Of a stretch of 44,458 nt of DNA, positions 32,902 to 40,503 are shown one piece after another (position 1 is the first letter of the stretch; every line of letters starts with the position of its first letter). The notes beneath the pieces are model-generated. The model saw only the letters and a list, made by a program, of their open reading frames with translations, had not been told where the DNA came from and made no database searches. This DNA is from Lachnospiraceae bacterium. Lineage in GTDB: Bacteria > Bacillota > Clostridia > Lachnospirales > Lachnospiraceae. The translations under genes were made by a program, and so were the position numbers. Location: the NCBI GenBank assembly GCA_017441825.1, contig JAFRVD010000042.1, positions 1 through 44,458 on the forward strand, read 5' to 3'.

Positions 32902-32929
32902 AGTATATCATCTTTTACTCTCATTTCAA
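32902..32929 (-). promoter_or_regulatory. Promoter of the GH172 gene
   Basis: On the minus strand, -35 TTGAAA (32929-32924), 16 bp, -10 TATACT (32907-32902), in the 63-bp gap between the HAD gene and the GH172 start. Confidence 0.7.
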
Positions 32930-32939
32930 TGCGGTACTT

Positions 32940-33620
32940 TCATATCATTGAGAGGTCCAGGCCATCCGCCGTATCCGGATCCCTAAGAAAATCGTACAGC
33001 TGGCCCGGGGTCCTGTAGCACAGGCCTTGCCAGCCCAGGATCAGCGCAGCCGCGATATTCGCCGGCGAATCATCGATAAACAGGGTCCTTTCCGGATCCA
33101 GCCGGTAGCGGCCGGTGAGCGTGCGGTAAATACCCTGGTCCGGCTTCATCTGGTGCTCCATTGCGGACACGACGTATCCGTCAAACAGCGAAAAGAAATC
33201 ATACTCATTCACATTTCTCAGGAAATGCCTTTCCGGATAATTGCTGAGCACATACAGTTTTTTCCCATGCGCCTTGCAGATCCTGACTGCGTCTTCCCCT
33301 TCCTTCACAACATACCGGTCATCCGGCCAGTCATACATCAGGTGGAAGATCGGCTCTATCAGATCTGTCTCATCCCCCGCCATGGCTTCCGCGCATTCTC
33401 TTTCTGTAATATAGCCGTAATCGAAAATATGCCAGAAGGGAGAAGACGTCGCTTTCCTGATCGCGCAGGAGATCAGTTCGTGATTCCCCGGATAAAACCG
33501 CGACAGCGTCTTTTCCATATCCAGGTCCACCAGAACGTCTCCTACGTCAAAAACAACATTGTCGATCAGATCCCATGGCATCGTCTGATACTTGTGGTTG
33601 ATCACGTCGTTCATCATCAT
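32940..33620 (-). CDS. HAD-superfamily phosphatase (YihX-like)
   Basis: A protein of about 226 residues with all four HAD motifs: NVVFDVGDVLVD (nucleophile Asp), YVLSNYPE, Lys in HQMKPDQGIYR, and TLFIDDSPANI. The cap region fits subfamily IA (YihX, an alpha-glucose-1-phosphatase, is a relative), but the substrate is unknown. Three consecutive ATGs (33620, 33617, 33614) follow AAAGGA; the first makes an ATGA overlap with the CDF transporter stop, while the third has the best spacing. The overlap means it is translated together with the metal transporter and is under the same metal riboswitch. Why a phosphatase is in that unit is unclear. Confidence 0.86.
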   Translation of the reverse strand: MMMNDVINHKYQTMPWDLIDNVVFDVGDVLVDLDMEKTLSRFYPGNHELISCAIRKATSSPFWHIFDYGYITERECAEAMAGDETDLIEPIFHLMYDWPDDRYVVKEGEDAVRICKAHGKKLYVLSNYPERHFLRNVNEYDFFSLFDGYVVSAMEHQMKPDQGIYRTLTGRYRLDPERTLFIDDSPANIAAALILGWQGLCYRTPGQLYDFLRDPDTADGLDLSMI

Positions 33621-34507
33621 ACTTCCTTTTCTTTGATCTGTCCCGGATTCACATGCACCATCACATGCTTCACGTCCGGGAAACACTGCTCTACTTTGTC
33701 ATGCACCCGCTCCGCAACACCGTGCGCGTGAAGGAGCGAACTGTTCCGGTCCACCGCGATCTCCACGTCGATGTAGACCTTGTTGCCGAACATCCTCGTA
33801 CTTAAGAGATCGATCCCCTCGACCTCCGGGTCGGACAGGATCACATCCCGCACCTCCTGCTCGTATTCCGGGCTGCAGGCGGTGTCCAGCATCTGCCGGA
33901 ACGCGCCTAAGAGGATATCGCAGGCCACCTTCAGAATAAAGAAACAGATGACGATGGACGCCGCAGGATCCATCCAGGGAAGGCCCAGCCGCGCACCGGC
34001 AATACCGATAAGCGAGCCGATGGATGAAAATGCGTCCGAGCGGTGATGCCAGGCATCGGCCTTGAAGGCTTCCGAATCCAGGATCTTCGCGTAGTGCATG
34101 GTATAGTGATACATGGCTTCCTTCACGAGGATCGACACAATTGCGGCAGCGAGCGGCAGTAGGGTCGGGATCTCCATCGCAGCCGGATCATAATGGATAA
34201 GCTTTTCAACACCGCTCCAGCCGATCCCGATGCCTGTCCCCGCCAGGATCAGACCGAGGAAGATGGACGCCACGCTCTCAAAGCGCTCGTGTCCGTACGG
34301 ATGCCGGGTATCCGCTTTCCGTCCGGCCAGGCGGACGCCCATCGTTGCGATCACGGTTGCAAAAACGTCGGACAGCGAGTGCACGGCGTCGGACACCATC
34401 GCGCCGGAATGTCCCAGAAAGCCCGCGGCGAGCTTAAACGCGGACAGAAGGACGTTCCCCGTGATCCCCACATGTGCCAGTTTATTTATGATTTTCTGTT
34501 CATCCAT
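33617..34507 (-). CDS. Cation diffusion facilitator (CDF) metal exporter
   Basis: A 296-residue CDF transporter that exchanges cytosolic divalent metal for protons. The first membrane metal-site half is in SDAVHSLSDVFAT, the second in ADAWHHRSDAFSS, and HPYGHERFESV follows the loop. The C-terminal cytosolic ferredoxin-like domain (about 210-296) includes MFGNKVYIDVEIAVDRNS and ends in HVMVHVNPGQ. About six membrane helices. The ATG at 34507 has AGAGGA 6 nt upstream. The leader carries a NiCo-type riboswitch with a terminator, so the metal is likely Co2+, Ni2+ or possibly Fe2+ rather than Zn2+. This metal assignment is inferred from the riboswitch class. Confidence 0.95.
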   Translation of the reverse strand: MDEQKIINKLAHVGITGNVLLSAFKLAAGFLGHSGAMVSDAVHSLSDVFATVIATMGVRLAGRKADTRHPYGHERFESVASIFLGLILAGTGIGIGWSGVEKLIHYDPAAMEIPTLLPLAAAIVSILVKEAMYHYTMHYAKILDSEAFKADAWHHRSDAFSSIGSLIGIAGARLGLPWMDPAASIVICFFILKVACDILLGAFRQMLDTACSPEYEQEVRDVILSDPEVEGIDLLSTRMFGNKVYIDVEIAVDRNSSLLHAHGVAERVHDKVEQCFPDVKHVMVHVNPGQIKEKEV

Positions 34508-34519
34508 ATCCGGTCCTCT

Positions 34520-34564
34520 AAAAAAGCACACCTGCAGAACAAAAGACTGTCCCGCAGATGTGCT
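34520..34564 (-). terminator. Riboswitch expression-platform terminator
   Basis: On the minus strand AGCACATCTGC (34564-34554) pairs with GCAGGTGTGCT (34535-34525) over 11 bp with one U-G pair, followed by six U (34525-34520). The 5' arm contains the 3' strand of the aptamer helix P4, and the loop contains the P1 strand, so metal-bound aptamer and terminator exclude each other. It sits just ahead of the CDF ribosome site. Confidence 0.9.
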
Positions 34565-34640
34565 GATCTACATACTATGATCCATGCTGATTCTTTCTGC
34601 TGCCCGTAAAAGGCCCGGCATATACTGCCTGTTCAAAGGC
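34542..34640 (-). promoter_or_regulatory. NiCo (czcD) riboswitch aptamer
   Basis: Reading down the minus strand, the junction segments of the NiCo class appear in order: CAGGCA (34631-34626), GCCGGGC (34619-34613), GGCAGCAGA (34604-34596) and CTGCGGGACAGT (34557-34546). P2 is a short GGCA/TGCC hairpin, P3 is GCC/GGC around a small loop, and P4 is GCAGA/TCTGC with an extended apical part. P1 pairs weakly around CAG. The known class folds as a four-way junction binding Co2+ or Ni2+, and a later report argues for Fe2+. It precedes a CDF exporter and overlaps a terminator, so metal should turn the gene on. The match is from memory of the motif, not a covariance-model score. Confidence 0.83.
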
Positions 34641-34652
34641 ATTCTACACTAT

Positions 34653-34955
34653 TTACGCCTCAAAGTCCATACATAAACGGATATCGACGTTTGGCCGGAC
34701 TTTTCCGTTCGCAACGGCCACATGCGCGGGATGCGTCTTGTATCCCTTGTATGTGGCTTCGTCCGTAAAGGTGCTGTCGAGCATGAGGTCTGCCGTAGAG
34801 GATGCAAGCCCTTCCGTAATGACACGGATCTCCACGAGTCCCGGGATCTTTCCCTCTAAGCCCTCGAGTCCTTCCTTGATGCCCCGCTTCACCTCTGCCT
34901 TTTCCTCTTCGGAAAACGTATCCTTTAAAGTCCAAACGATGATGTGCCTGACCAT
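34653..34955 (-). CDS. Dabb (stress-responsive A/B barrel) domain protein
   Basis: A 100-residue ferredoxin-like fold protein of the Dabb family. The opening MVRHIIVWTLKD, the KIPGLVEIRV strand and the ending YKTHPAHVAVANGKVRPNV are typical. Members form dimers and include heme- or small-molecule-binding enzymes as well as unknowns. No signal or membrane segment. It starts 21 bp after the last ABC gene, so it is probably the tail of the exporter operon, and ends 13 bp before the riboswitch leader. Function is not predictable. Confidence 0.87.
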   Translation of the reverse strand: MVRHIIVWTLKDTFSEEEKAEVKRGIKEGLEGLEGKIPGLVEIRVITEGLASSTADLMLDSTFTDEATYKGYKTHPAHVAVANGKVRPNVDIRLCMDFEA

Positions 34956-34976
34956 ATATGCCTTCCTTCCACCGCC

Positions 34977-35870
34977 TTACAACGGTCTTGTAATGATGAC
35001 CTGCCCGTCCTTCACTTCCATCCGGACCCGGTTCCCGTCCACGCCGATGTTCTCGAGTACCTCCCGCGGGATCTGCACCCGCCCCGCGCGGTCCAGGATC
35101 GCGTATTCGTCCTGCACCTCGCTCTGCTCCGTGAACGCGTTTACCTCGGACAGGCGGTCCAGCATTTCCTTCTTTAAATACATTTCCGAGCTGATCTTCC
35201 CGTCCCGGATGGCCGCCACACGGTTCACCTTCTTTGAAAGCGCGCGGTCGTGGGTGACGATCACGATGGTCAGCCCCATCTCCTGGTTGAGCCTCTTAAA
35301 CAGGTCCAGGATGTATTCGCCGGTCTTCACGTCAACGGAGCCCGTGGGCTCGTCGGCAAGGAGTACCTTCGGCCGGTTCGCAAGCGCGATGGCAATGGCT
35401 ACACGCTGCTGTTCGCCGCCGGACATCTGGCTTAAGCGGCTGTTCTTTTTGGAAGACAGGCCGACCAGATCCAGAAGCTCGAGCGCGCGCTCCTTCCGCT
35501 TTCCTTCACTCTCGAACAGCATGGGCATTTCGATGTTCTGCCACGCGGTCATGTACGGAAGCAGGTTTCTCGCGATATTCTGCCAGACAAACCCGACCGT
35601 GTTCTTTTTGTATTCCACGAGCTCCCGTTCATTCATCTTGAACAGGTTCTTCCCGTCCACTATGAGCTTCCCGGCAGACGGACGGTCCAGCCCGCCGATC
35701 ATGTTGAGGAACGTGGATTTGCCGGAGCCGCTGTTGCCGATAATGGCCATGAGCTCCCCTTCGTCGATCTGAATGTCCAGGCCCTGCAGCGCCAGTACCT
35801 CCAGATCCTCCGTCTTATAGATCTTGACCAGGTTGTCGCATTCAATGATCGGATTCACTGACCAGTTCAC
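34977..35870 (-). CDS. ABC transporter ATPase with C-terminal AbrB-like domain
   Basis: A 297-residue MacB/LolD-class ATPase. Walker A is GNSGSGKST, the signature is MSGGEQQRVAIA, Walker B is KVLLADEPTGSVD, and the H-loop is in IVTHDRA. After the usual about 225 residues and a linker, residues 255-297 (AILDRAGRVQIPREVLENIG, then VDGNRVRMEV) resemble an AbrB/SpoVT swapped-hairpin domain, which in transcription factors dimerises and binds DNA. The start is GTG at 35870 inside the last 29 bp of the other ATPase gene; a GTG at 35858 is an alternative. It likely pairs with that ATPase under the single FtsX-type permease. Whether the extra domain binds DNA or only dimerises is unknown. Confidence 0.9.
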   Translation of the reverse strand: MNWSVNPIIECDNLVKIYKTEDLEVLALQGLDIQIDEGELMAIIGNSGSGKSTFLNMIGGLDRPSAGKLIVDGKNLFKMNERELVEYKKNTVGFVWQNIARNLLPYMTAWQNIEMPMLFESEGKRKERALELLDLVGLSSKKNSRLSQMSGGEQQRVAIAIALANRPKVLLADEPTGSVDVKTGEYILDLFKRLNQEMGLTIVIVTHDRALSKKVNRVAAIRDGKISSEMYLKKEMLDRLSEVNAFTEQSEVQDEYAILDRAGRVQIPREVLENIGVDGNRVRMEVKDGQVIITRPL

Positions 35871-36522
35871 CGCCTTCCAGTTCGTATACCTTGTCGCCCA
35901 GCTGCATGAGCCCCACGTCGTGGGTCGTCATGATGATGGTGACGCCTTCCTTTTCCGTCAGATCCTTGAAGATCTTCACAACGGACAGACCGCTTGCAGT
36001 ATCCAGCGCCGCCGTCGGCTCATCCGCGAAGATGACCTTCGGGTGGTGGGCGATCGCCCGTGCGATCGCGATACGCTGCTGTTCGCCGCCGGAGAGCTCC
36101 TCCGGCATGTGCCCGGCACGCTGTGAAAGGCCTACAAGGTGCAGGCATTCCATCACCCGCTCCTTGTAATCGCCCTCGTACTGCACCATTCTGAGCGCGA
36201 ATTCCACGTTCTCATAAGCACTCATCATCGGGATGAGCGCCACGGACTGGAACACGTACCCGATCTCGGTCCTGCGGATCTTCGTCCGTTCGCCCTCGCT
36301 CATCTTTGTGATGTCCCGCCCGTTGAACAGGACGGTCCCTTCCGTCGGCATGTCGAGCGCGCTGATGATATTGACGAGAGTGGTCTTGCCGGAGCCGGAG
36401 CGCCCGCGTAAGATCGTGAGCTTCCCCTCCGGCATCTCCGTATTGATGTTCTTCAGTGCGTAAAAATCGCCGGCAAGCGATCTGAAAACCCGGCTCACGC
36501 CTTGTGTTACGATCATGTTCAT
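35842..36522 (-). CDS. ABC transporter ATPase, MacB/LolD class
   Basis: A 226-residue ATPase. Walker A is GRSGSGKTT, the signature is LSGGEQQRIAIARA, Walker B is KVIFADEPTAALD, and the H-loop is in IMTTHDV. Standard length with no extra domain. The class energises mechanotransmission permeases of the FtsX/MacB type rather than solute import. The ATG at 36522 is 44 bp past the permease stop, with a weak AGAG site. The second ATPase gene overlaps its end. Two unlike ATPases with one permease suggest a heterodimeric motor. Confidence 0.94.
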   Translation of the reverse strand: MNMIVTQGVSRVFRSLAGDFYALKNINTEMPEGKLTILRGRSGSGKTTLVNIISALDMPTEGTVLFNGRDITKMSEGERTKIRRTEIGYVFQSVALIPMMSAYENVEFALRMVQYEGDYKERVMECLHLVGLSQRAGHMPEELSGGEQQRIAIARAIAHHPKVIFADEPTAALDTASGLSVVKIFKDLTEKEGVTIIMTTHDVGLMQLGDKVYELEGGELVSESDH

Positions 36523-36566
36523 AGTCTGTATCTCTTTCTTTCAGTGTCCGGAAAGACAGTAGCGCT

Positions 36567-39377
36567 TTAATCTTCGCCAAGCTTCAGCGCCTGGGCGATC
36601 TTCATCTTCCTGATAATGGCCGCCAGGATCATGAGGCAGACAAAGATCATGAGGCCGATGATGATGCCGAGCCTGATAAAGTCGCCGGGGTCGTTGATGA
36701 TCCTGAGCGGGATCGAGTAGTCCGAGGACGAGTACGCGATCATGATGAGCGGGATGAACAGCCGTGCGGTCAGAACGCCCGTCACGACGCCGGCCAGGAT
36801 GGCACCTCCTGAGATGAACAGGTGCTCGTTGACCAGCATGTGGATGATATCGCCCATGGACATGCCCATCGCCCGGAAAATACCGAACTGGAGCTCACGC
36901 GACCTGACGGACAGGATCCAGTAGATCAGGAAGCCGACCGTACAGAGGACCAGCGCGACGATGAATCCGACTGTAAAAATACCGTTCGTGCCCTGAAGCA
37001 CCGCGTCGTTCTTCCGCTTCACGAGCTCCTGGGCGGTATCCGTGAAGGTCTTGAAGCTTGCGTCGGTCTCCTCCGCGAATTCATAGATGTACGTGCTGTT
37101 CGTCTTGTTCTTCATCCAGATCTGGTACGGAAGCACGCCCCAGTTTGCCTGAAGATAGTTCAGGTTGGCGACCACAAGGAAGTTTTCACGTTCCCTCATG
37201 ATACCGTCCGTATCCTTTTCATATGTAGCGGGCGGCCAGGACGGCCAGTAGTCCACGAACCCGTAGACCGTGACGAAAACCGTGCTCCCGCTGCCAGACT
37301 TCAGCGTCACAAGATCGCCCACGCGGAAGCCGTAGTTCTTGAAATTCGAGGACATCAGGATGGAGTTCGACCGCTGCGACAGCACGTTCAGGTAGTTGTA
37401 CCAGTGGATGGGCATGAGCGACGTGTCGAAGTTCGCCGTTTCGCCGAACTTTTTGGTCTCTATGCCCATGACCTCCACGTTCGAGACCTTGCCGCTTGAC
37501 ACGTTTACCGTGCCCTTTTTGTCGATATAGACCTTTGTCAGGGATTCCGCGCCTTCGAGGTCCTCATAGCGCAGGAAGCTCGGCTCGATATAGGCCGTCT
37601 TCCCGCCGGTGACCATTCCGGTCTGCATGTCCGTGGTACCGCCCTCCTGGATGATCGTCCAGTTCTCCTGGACCACCACGTCTGCGCCGGTCGTGTAGCG
37701 GAGGTTGTCCTCATCGTTGTTGTTGATGGTCCGCGCCGCCGATGCGTTGAAGATGCCGAGCGCGATGGTCATGACCAGGAACACCGTGATGGCGCCCTGC
37801 TGCTTCCTTGTGCGGAGGATCCGCACGAAGGAGGTGTACACCGCCGGGCTCCACTGCTTCTTGAAGAGGTTGAAGATCAGCTTCACGAACATCGGCAGGA
37901 TCCTCAGGATAAAGAGGCCCGCGCCCAGCATGAAGAGGGACGAGCTCAGGAACAGGAGCGGGTCCAGGGATTCTCCGGAAAGCACGCGCTCGGAGAGATA
38001 CGCCTTTTCATTGTTGAACGTATACAGGCCGTAGATGGATACGCCGAGGATCACGAGGTCGACGAAGTACCGCTGCCAGAACGGCACGTCGGTATTCCGG
38101 TGCTTCTTCTGCTTCTGGTTCACAATGGTCATCCGGGAATACTTGAACACCGGGACAGTCATCGCGAGTGCGGAAACGAGCGCCGCGATCCCCGCGTAGA
38201 TCAGAGCCGTATTATTGAGGATGATCTCCACATTTCTTCGCCGGACGAATTCCAGGAACGCGTTCGCGGAGAACAGGACCCTGGTCAGCCACAGCGCGAG
38301 CGGAATACCCGCCGCAAGGGACGAAGCCTCCAGCATCAGGCTCTGCAGGACGTAGATTCCAATGACCTGCCGTCTGCCGGCGCCGCGGCTCTTTAAGACC
38401 GCGATCTCGCCCTGCTCCATGCCAAGCAGCTGATTCGCGACCATCAGGATGAATGCCGCAAGAAGCGCGAAGATGGGCACCTGCAGCACAAGGAAGGTCG
38501 TACGGACCTTTTTCTCCGTCTTGAGGAAATTCCCGAGCGTATCCGTGTAGTTGTTATACGCCTTCATGCCGCCCTTGCCGCTGATCAGGCGGTTGGTCTC
38601 CTCCGTTGAAGTCAGGATCTGCTGGACGCCCTCGACCTTCAGATTTGAATAATCGTACATCGCGTACCAGGCCGCGCTGCACGCACGGTTGTCCGGCGTC
38701 AGGAACAGTGAAGCGAACAGTTCGCTGTCCATGAACAGCGTATAGGTGTAGCTGGACGGTGAATTGACCCAGTAGGTGTCCTCCCGGTCGGAATATGTAA
38801 AGATGCCGGCCACGCGGACCTTGACGGGGCTCCCGTCCGCATAGCTGTATTTGGTGTAGGTGATGGTCTCCCCGAGGATCAGCTTGGACTCCCGGAGGCA
38901 CGCCTCGGAAACGATCACGTCGACTACGCCGTTCTCATCGCGCTCCTTTGTCATCCCCGAGCCCTCGATAATGCTGACGTGGTCGGCAAGATCCGAGAGC
39001 GACCCTAAGTAGAACGTCGTGCTCTTGTCAGTTCGTTCAAGATCCGTTTCCGTTTCCGACCGGTACAGCGTGTAGTACTTTACGAGGTCCTTCAAGGGCA
39101 GCCCCACTGTCTCCGGCGTGGCTTCGATCTGCTTCTCCATCGCATAGAGGTCCTCGGAGTCGTTCATCAGGCTGGTGGAACGGACAGTGTACACCAGAGG
39201 ATAGCGGTTATTCTTCTCCACATAGTTCGAAAGAGAGGATTCCAGCGTCCTTTGCAGTACGGTCTCCGTGTAGATGGGGTTTGCGGCCGCAATTGCGATC
39301 AGCAGGATATTGCCGATGAGAAGCGACAGCACCATCCACTTCTTATTAAGCATTTTCCGAAATACAAAACGAAACAT
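36567..39377 (-). CDS. FtsX/MacB-type ABC permease, ten-helix
   Basis: A 936-residue permease. Helix 1 (about 13-35) precedes a large outer domain (about 36-290). Three helices then form the first FtsX core, with GEIAVLKSRGAGRRQVIG as the coupling segment. Two linker helices surround KQQGAITVFLVMTIALGI, and a second large outer domain (about 540-790) follows. Three final helices include the second coupling segment ELQFGIFRAMGMSMGDI. Both cores are present in one chain, so one copy can form a full transporter. It starts 10 bp past the third adaptor with AAGGGA upstream. Cargo is not readable; antimicrobial peptides or lipoproteins are usual for the class. Confidence 0.93.
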   Translation of the reverse strand: MFRFVFRKMLNKKWMVLSLLIGNILLIAIAAANPIYTETVLQRTLESSLSNYVEKNNRYPLVYTVRSTSLMNDSEDLYAMEKQIEATPETVGLPLKDLVKYYTLYRSETETDLERTDKSTTFYLGSLSDLADHVSIIEGSGMTKERDENGVVDVIVSEACLRESKLILGETITYTKYSYADGSPVKVRVAGIFTYSDREDTYWVNSPSSYTYTLFMDSELFASLFLTPDNRACSAAWYAMYDYSNLKVEGVQQILTSTEETNRLISGKGGMKAYNNYTDTLGNFLKTEKKVRTTFLVLQVPIFALLAAFILMVANQLLGMEQGEIAVLKSRGAGRRQVIGIYVLQSLMLEASSLAAGIPLALWLTRVLFSANAFLEFVRRRNVEIILNNTALIYAGIAALVSALAMTVPVFKYSRMTIVNQKQKKHRNTDVPFWQRYFVDLVILGVSIYGLYTFNNEKAYLSERVLSGESLDPLLFLSSSLFMLGAGLFILRILPMFVKLIFNLFKKQWSPAVYTSFVRILRTRKQQGAITVFLVMTIALGIFNASAARTINNNDEDNLRYTTGADVVVQENWTIIQEGGTTDMQTGMVTGGKTAYIEPSFLRYEDLEGAESLTKVYIDKKGTVNVSSGKVSNVEVMGIETKKFGETANFDTSLMPIHWYNYLNVLSQRSNSILMSSNFKNYGFRVGDLVTLKSGSGSTVFVTVYGFVDYWPSWPPATYEKDTDGIMRERENFLVVANLNYLQANWGVLPYQIWMKNKTNSTYIYEFAEETDASFKTFTDTAQELVKRKNDAVLQGTNGIFTVGFIVALVLCTVGFLIYWILSVRSRELQFGIFRAMGMSMGDIIHMLVNEHLFISGGAILAGVVTGVLTARLFIPLIMIAYSSSDYSIPLRIINDPGDFIRLGIIIGLMIFVCLMILAAIIRKMKIAQALKLGED

Positions 39378-39387
39378 TTGATCCCTT

Positions 39388-40503
39388 TCAGTTCAGTATG
39401 ACTACGTCGCCCTCTTGAAGCCCCTCAAGGATCCAGGAGTAATACCGGTTCGAATAAGCTATGATGACGGGACGCCGATGTACATTATTATTCTCATCCA
39501 GGAGACTCACGTACACCTCCTGCCCGGAGGTCTCCTTCGCGTCGAGCGGAAGCAGAAGCACCTCTGCCACCCGGCTCGTTTCAGCATTGACGGAGAGCCG
39601 GAGCGCCATGTACTGGTTTCCGCTGAAGGCCTCCACCAGATTTTCGAGCTCCTTCGGGATCTCCACCCGGATGAGTACGTTATTTTTATTGACGCCCTTG
39701 ATATCGGCAGCGCTCACCACCACCTTGCCGGGAAGGCTGTATTCATTGCCGCGGACGGAGGCCTTAACGGTGACATCGGTCCCGTAATGGAATGTGCTGG
39801 ATTCTGCGGACACATAGAAAACGCTGGTATCCGTGATCCTGAAGAGGGTGTCGCCGGGATTGACGTAATCCCCGTTCTGGAAGTACTTCAGATCCGTGAT
39901 CTTCCCGCCTATGGGCGCCGTCACGTACGTGACAGCGTTGTCCTCGCGGAGCTTAGTAAGCTCTTCCTCCTGGCGCGCGATCTCCCTTTCTGTCTGTGCA
40001 ATATACTGCTGAAGCGCGACCTCTCTGCGCTCGATCGTCAGATTGGCTTTCTGGATGGCGTAGGAGTCCGTAAGCGAATTCCTGTCCAGATTCAGGTTGG
40101 AGATCTCCGTACGGCGCTCCTTGAGGCCGGCTTCATACGTGGTCCGGGCCCGGGAAAGCTTAAGCTCCATCTCGCGGATGGCCGCCTCGTCTTTTTCGAC
40201 CTCCACCTTAAGAAGCTCCTGGCCGGCTTCCACGAATTCCCCGAATTCCACAAGCGTCTCCACGTAAAGTGCCCGGAGGCCGTCATAAAGTACGTAGGTC
40301 ACGTTCGGGTAGTACGGCACGCCGGAGGTCGTTTCCGTTTTGGCAAAGGTACCGTAGCCGATCTCTTCTGTTTTATAGCGGACGACGTCTGCCTTGATGC
40401 TCTCCTGCGGGATGATGTCGAGATCTTCTGCGAAGATATTGTGCGGAAGCAGGAGGATGGCTGATGCCAGCAGCACGAACAGGACTTTCTTAATCCGGGA
40501 CAT
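39388..40503 (-). CDS. HlyD-like efflux adaptor 3, secreted or membrane-anchored
   Basis: A 371-residue membrane-fusion type adaptor. The N-terminal hydrophobic stretch (VLFVLLASAILLLPHNIFA) is a signal peptide or anchor without a lipobox. A biotinyl-lipoyl half (VEFGEFVEAGQELLKVEVEK), a coiled-coil hairpin (about 115-190, rich in Glu/Arg/Leu), the second lipoyl half (VTYVTAPIGGKITDLKYFQNGDYVNPGDTL, shown only in part) and beta-barrel domains follow. The start ATG 40503 has AAGGAG 9 nt upstream and overlaps the end of adaptor 2. A longer frame to 40599 is out-of-frame overlap. In a Gram-positive it would link the permease to cargo or wall rather than to an outer-membrane channel. Confidence 0.9.
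   Translation of the reverse strand: MSRIKKVLFVLLASAILLLPHNIFAEDLDIIPQESIKADVVRYKTEEIGYGTFAKTETTSGVPYYPNVTYVLYDGLRALYVETLVEFGEFVEAGQELLKVEVEKDEAAIREMELKLSRARTTYEAGLKERRTEISNLNLDRNSLTDSYAIQKANLTIERREVALQQYIAQTEREIARQEEELTKLREDNAVTYVTAPIGGKITDLKYFQNGDYVNPGDTLFRITDTSVFYVSAESSTFHYGTDVTVKASVRGNEYSLPGKVVVSAADIKGVNKNNVLIRVEIPKELENLVEAFSGNQYMALRLSVNAETSRVAEVLLLPLDAKETSGQEVYVSLLDENNNVHRRPVIIAYSNRYYSWILEGLQEGDVVILN

Noticed and set aside
39415-40464. 349-codon plus-strand frame across adaptor 3
   Set aside because: It mirrors the HlyD-like gene, which has signal peptide, lipoyl and coiled-coil features; the antisense frame has none.
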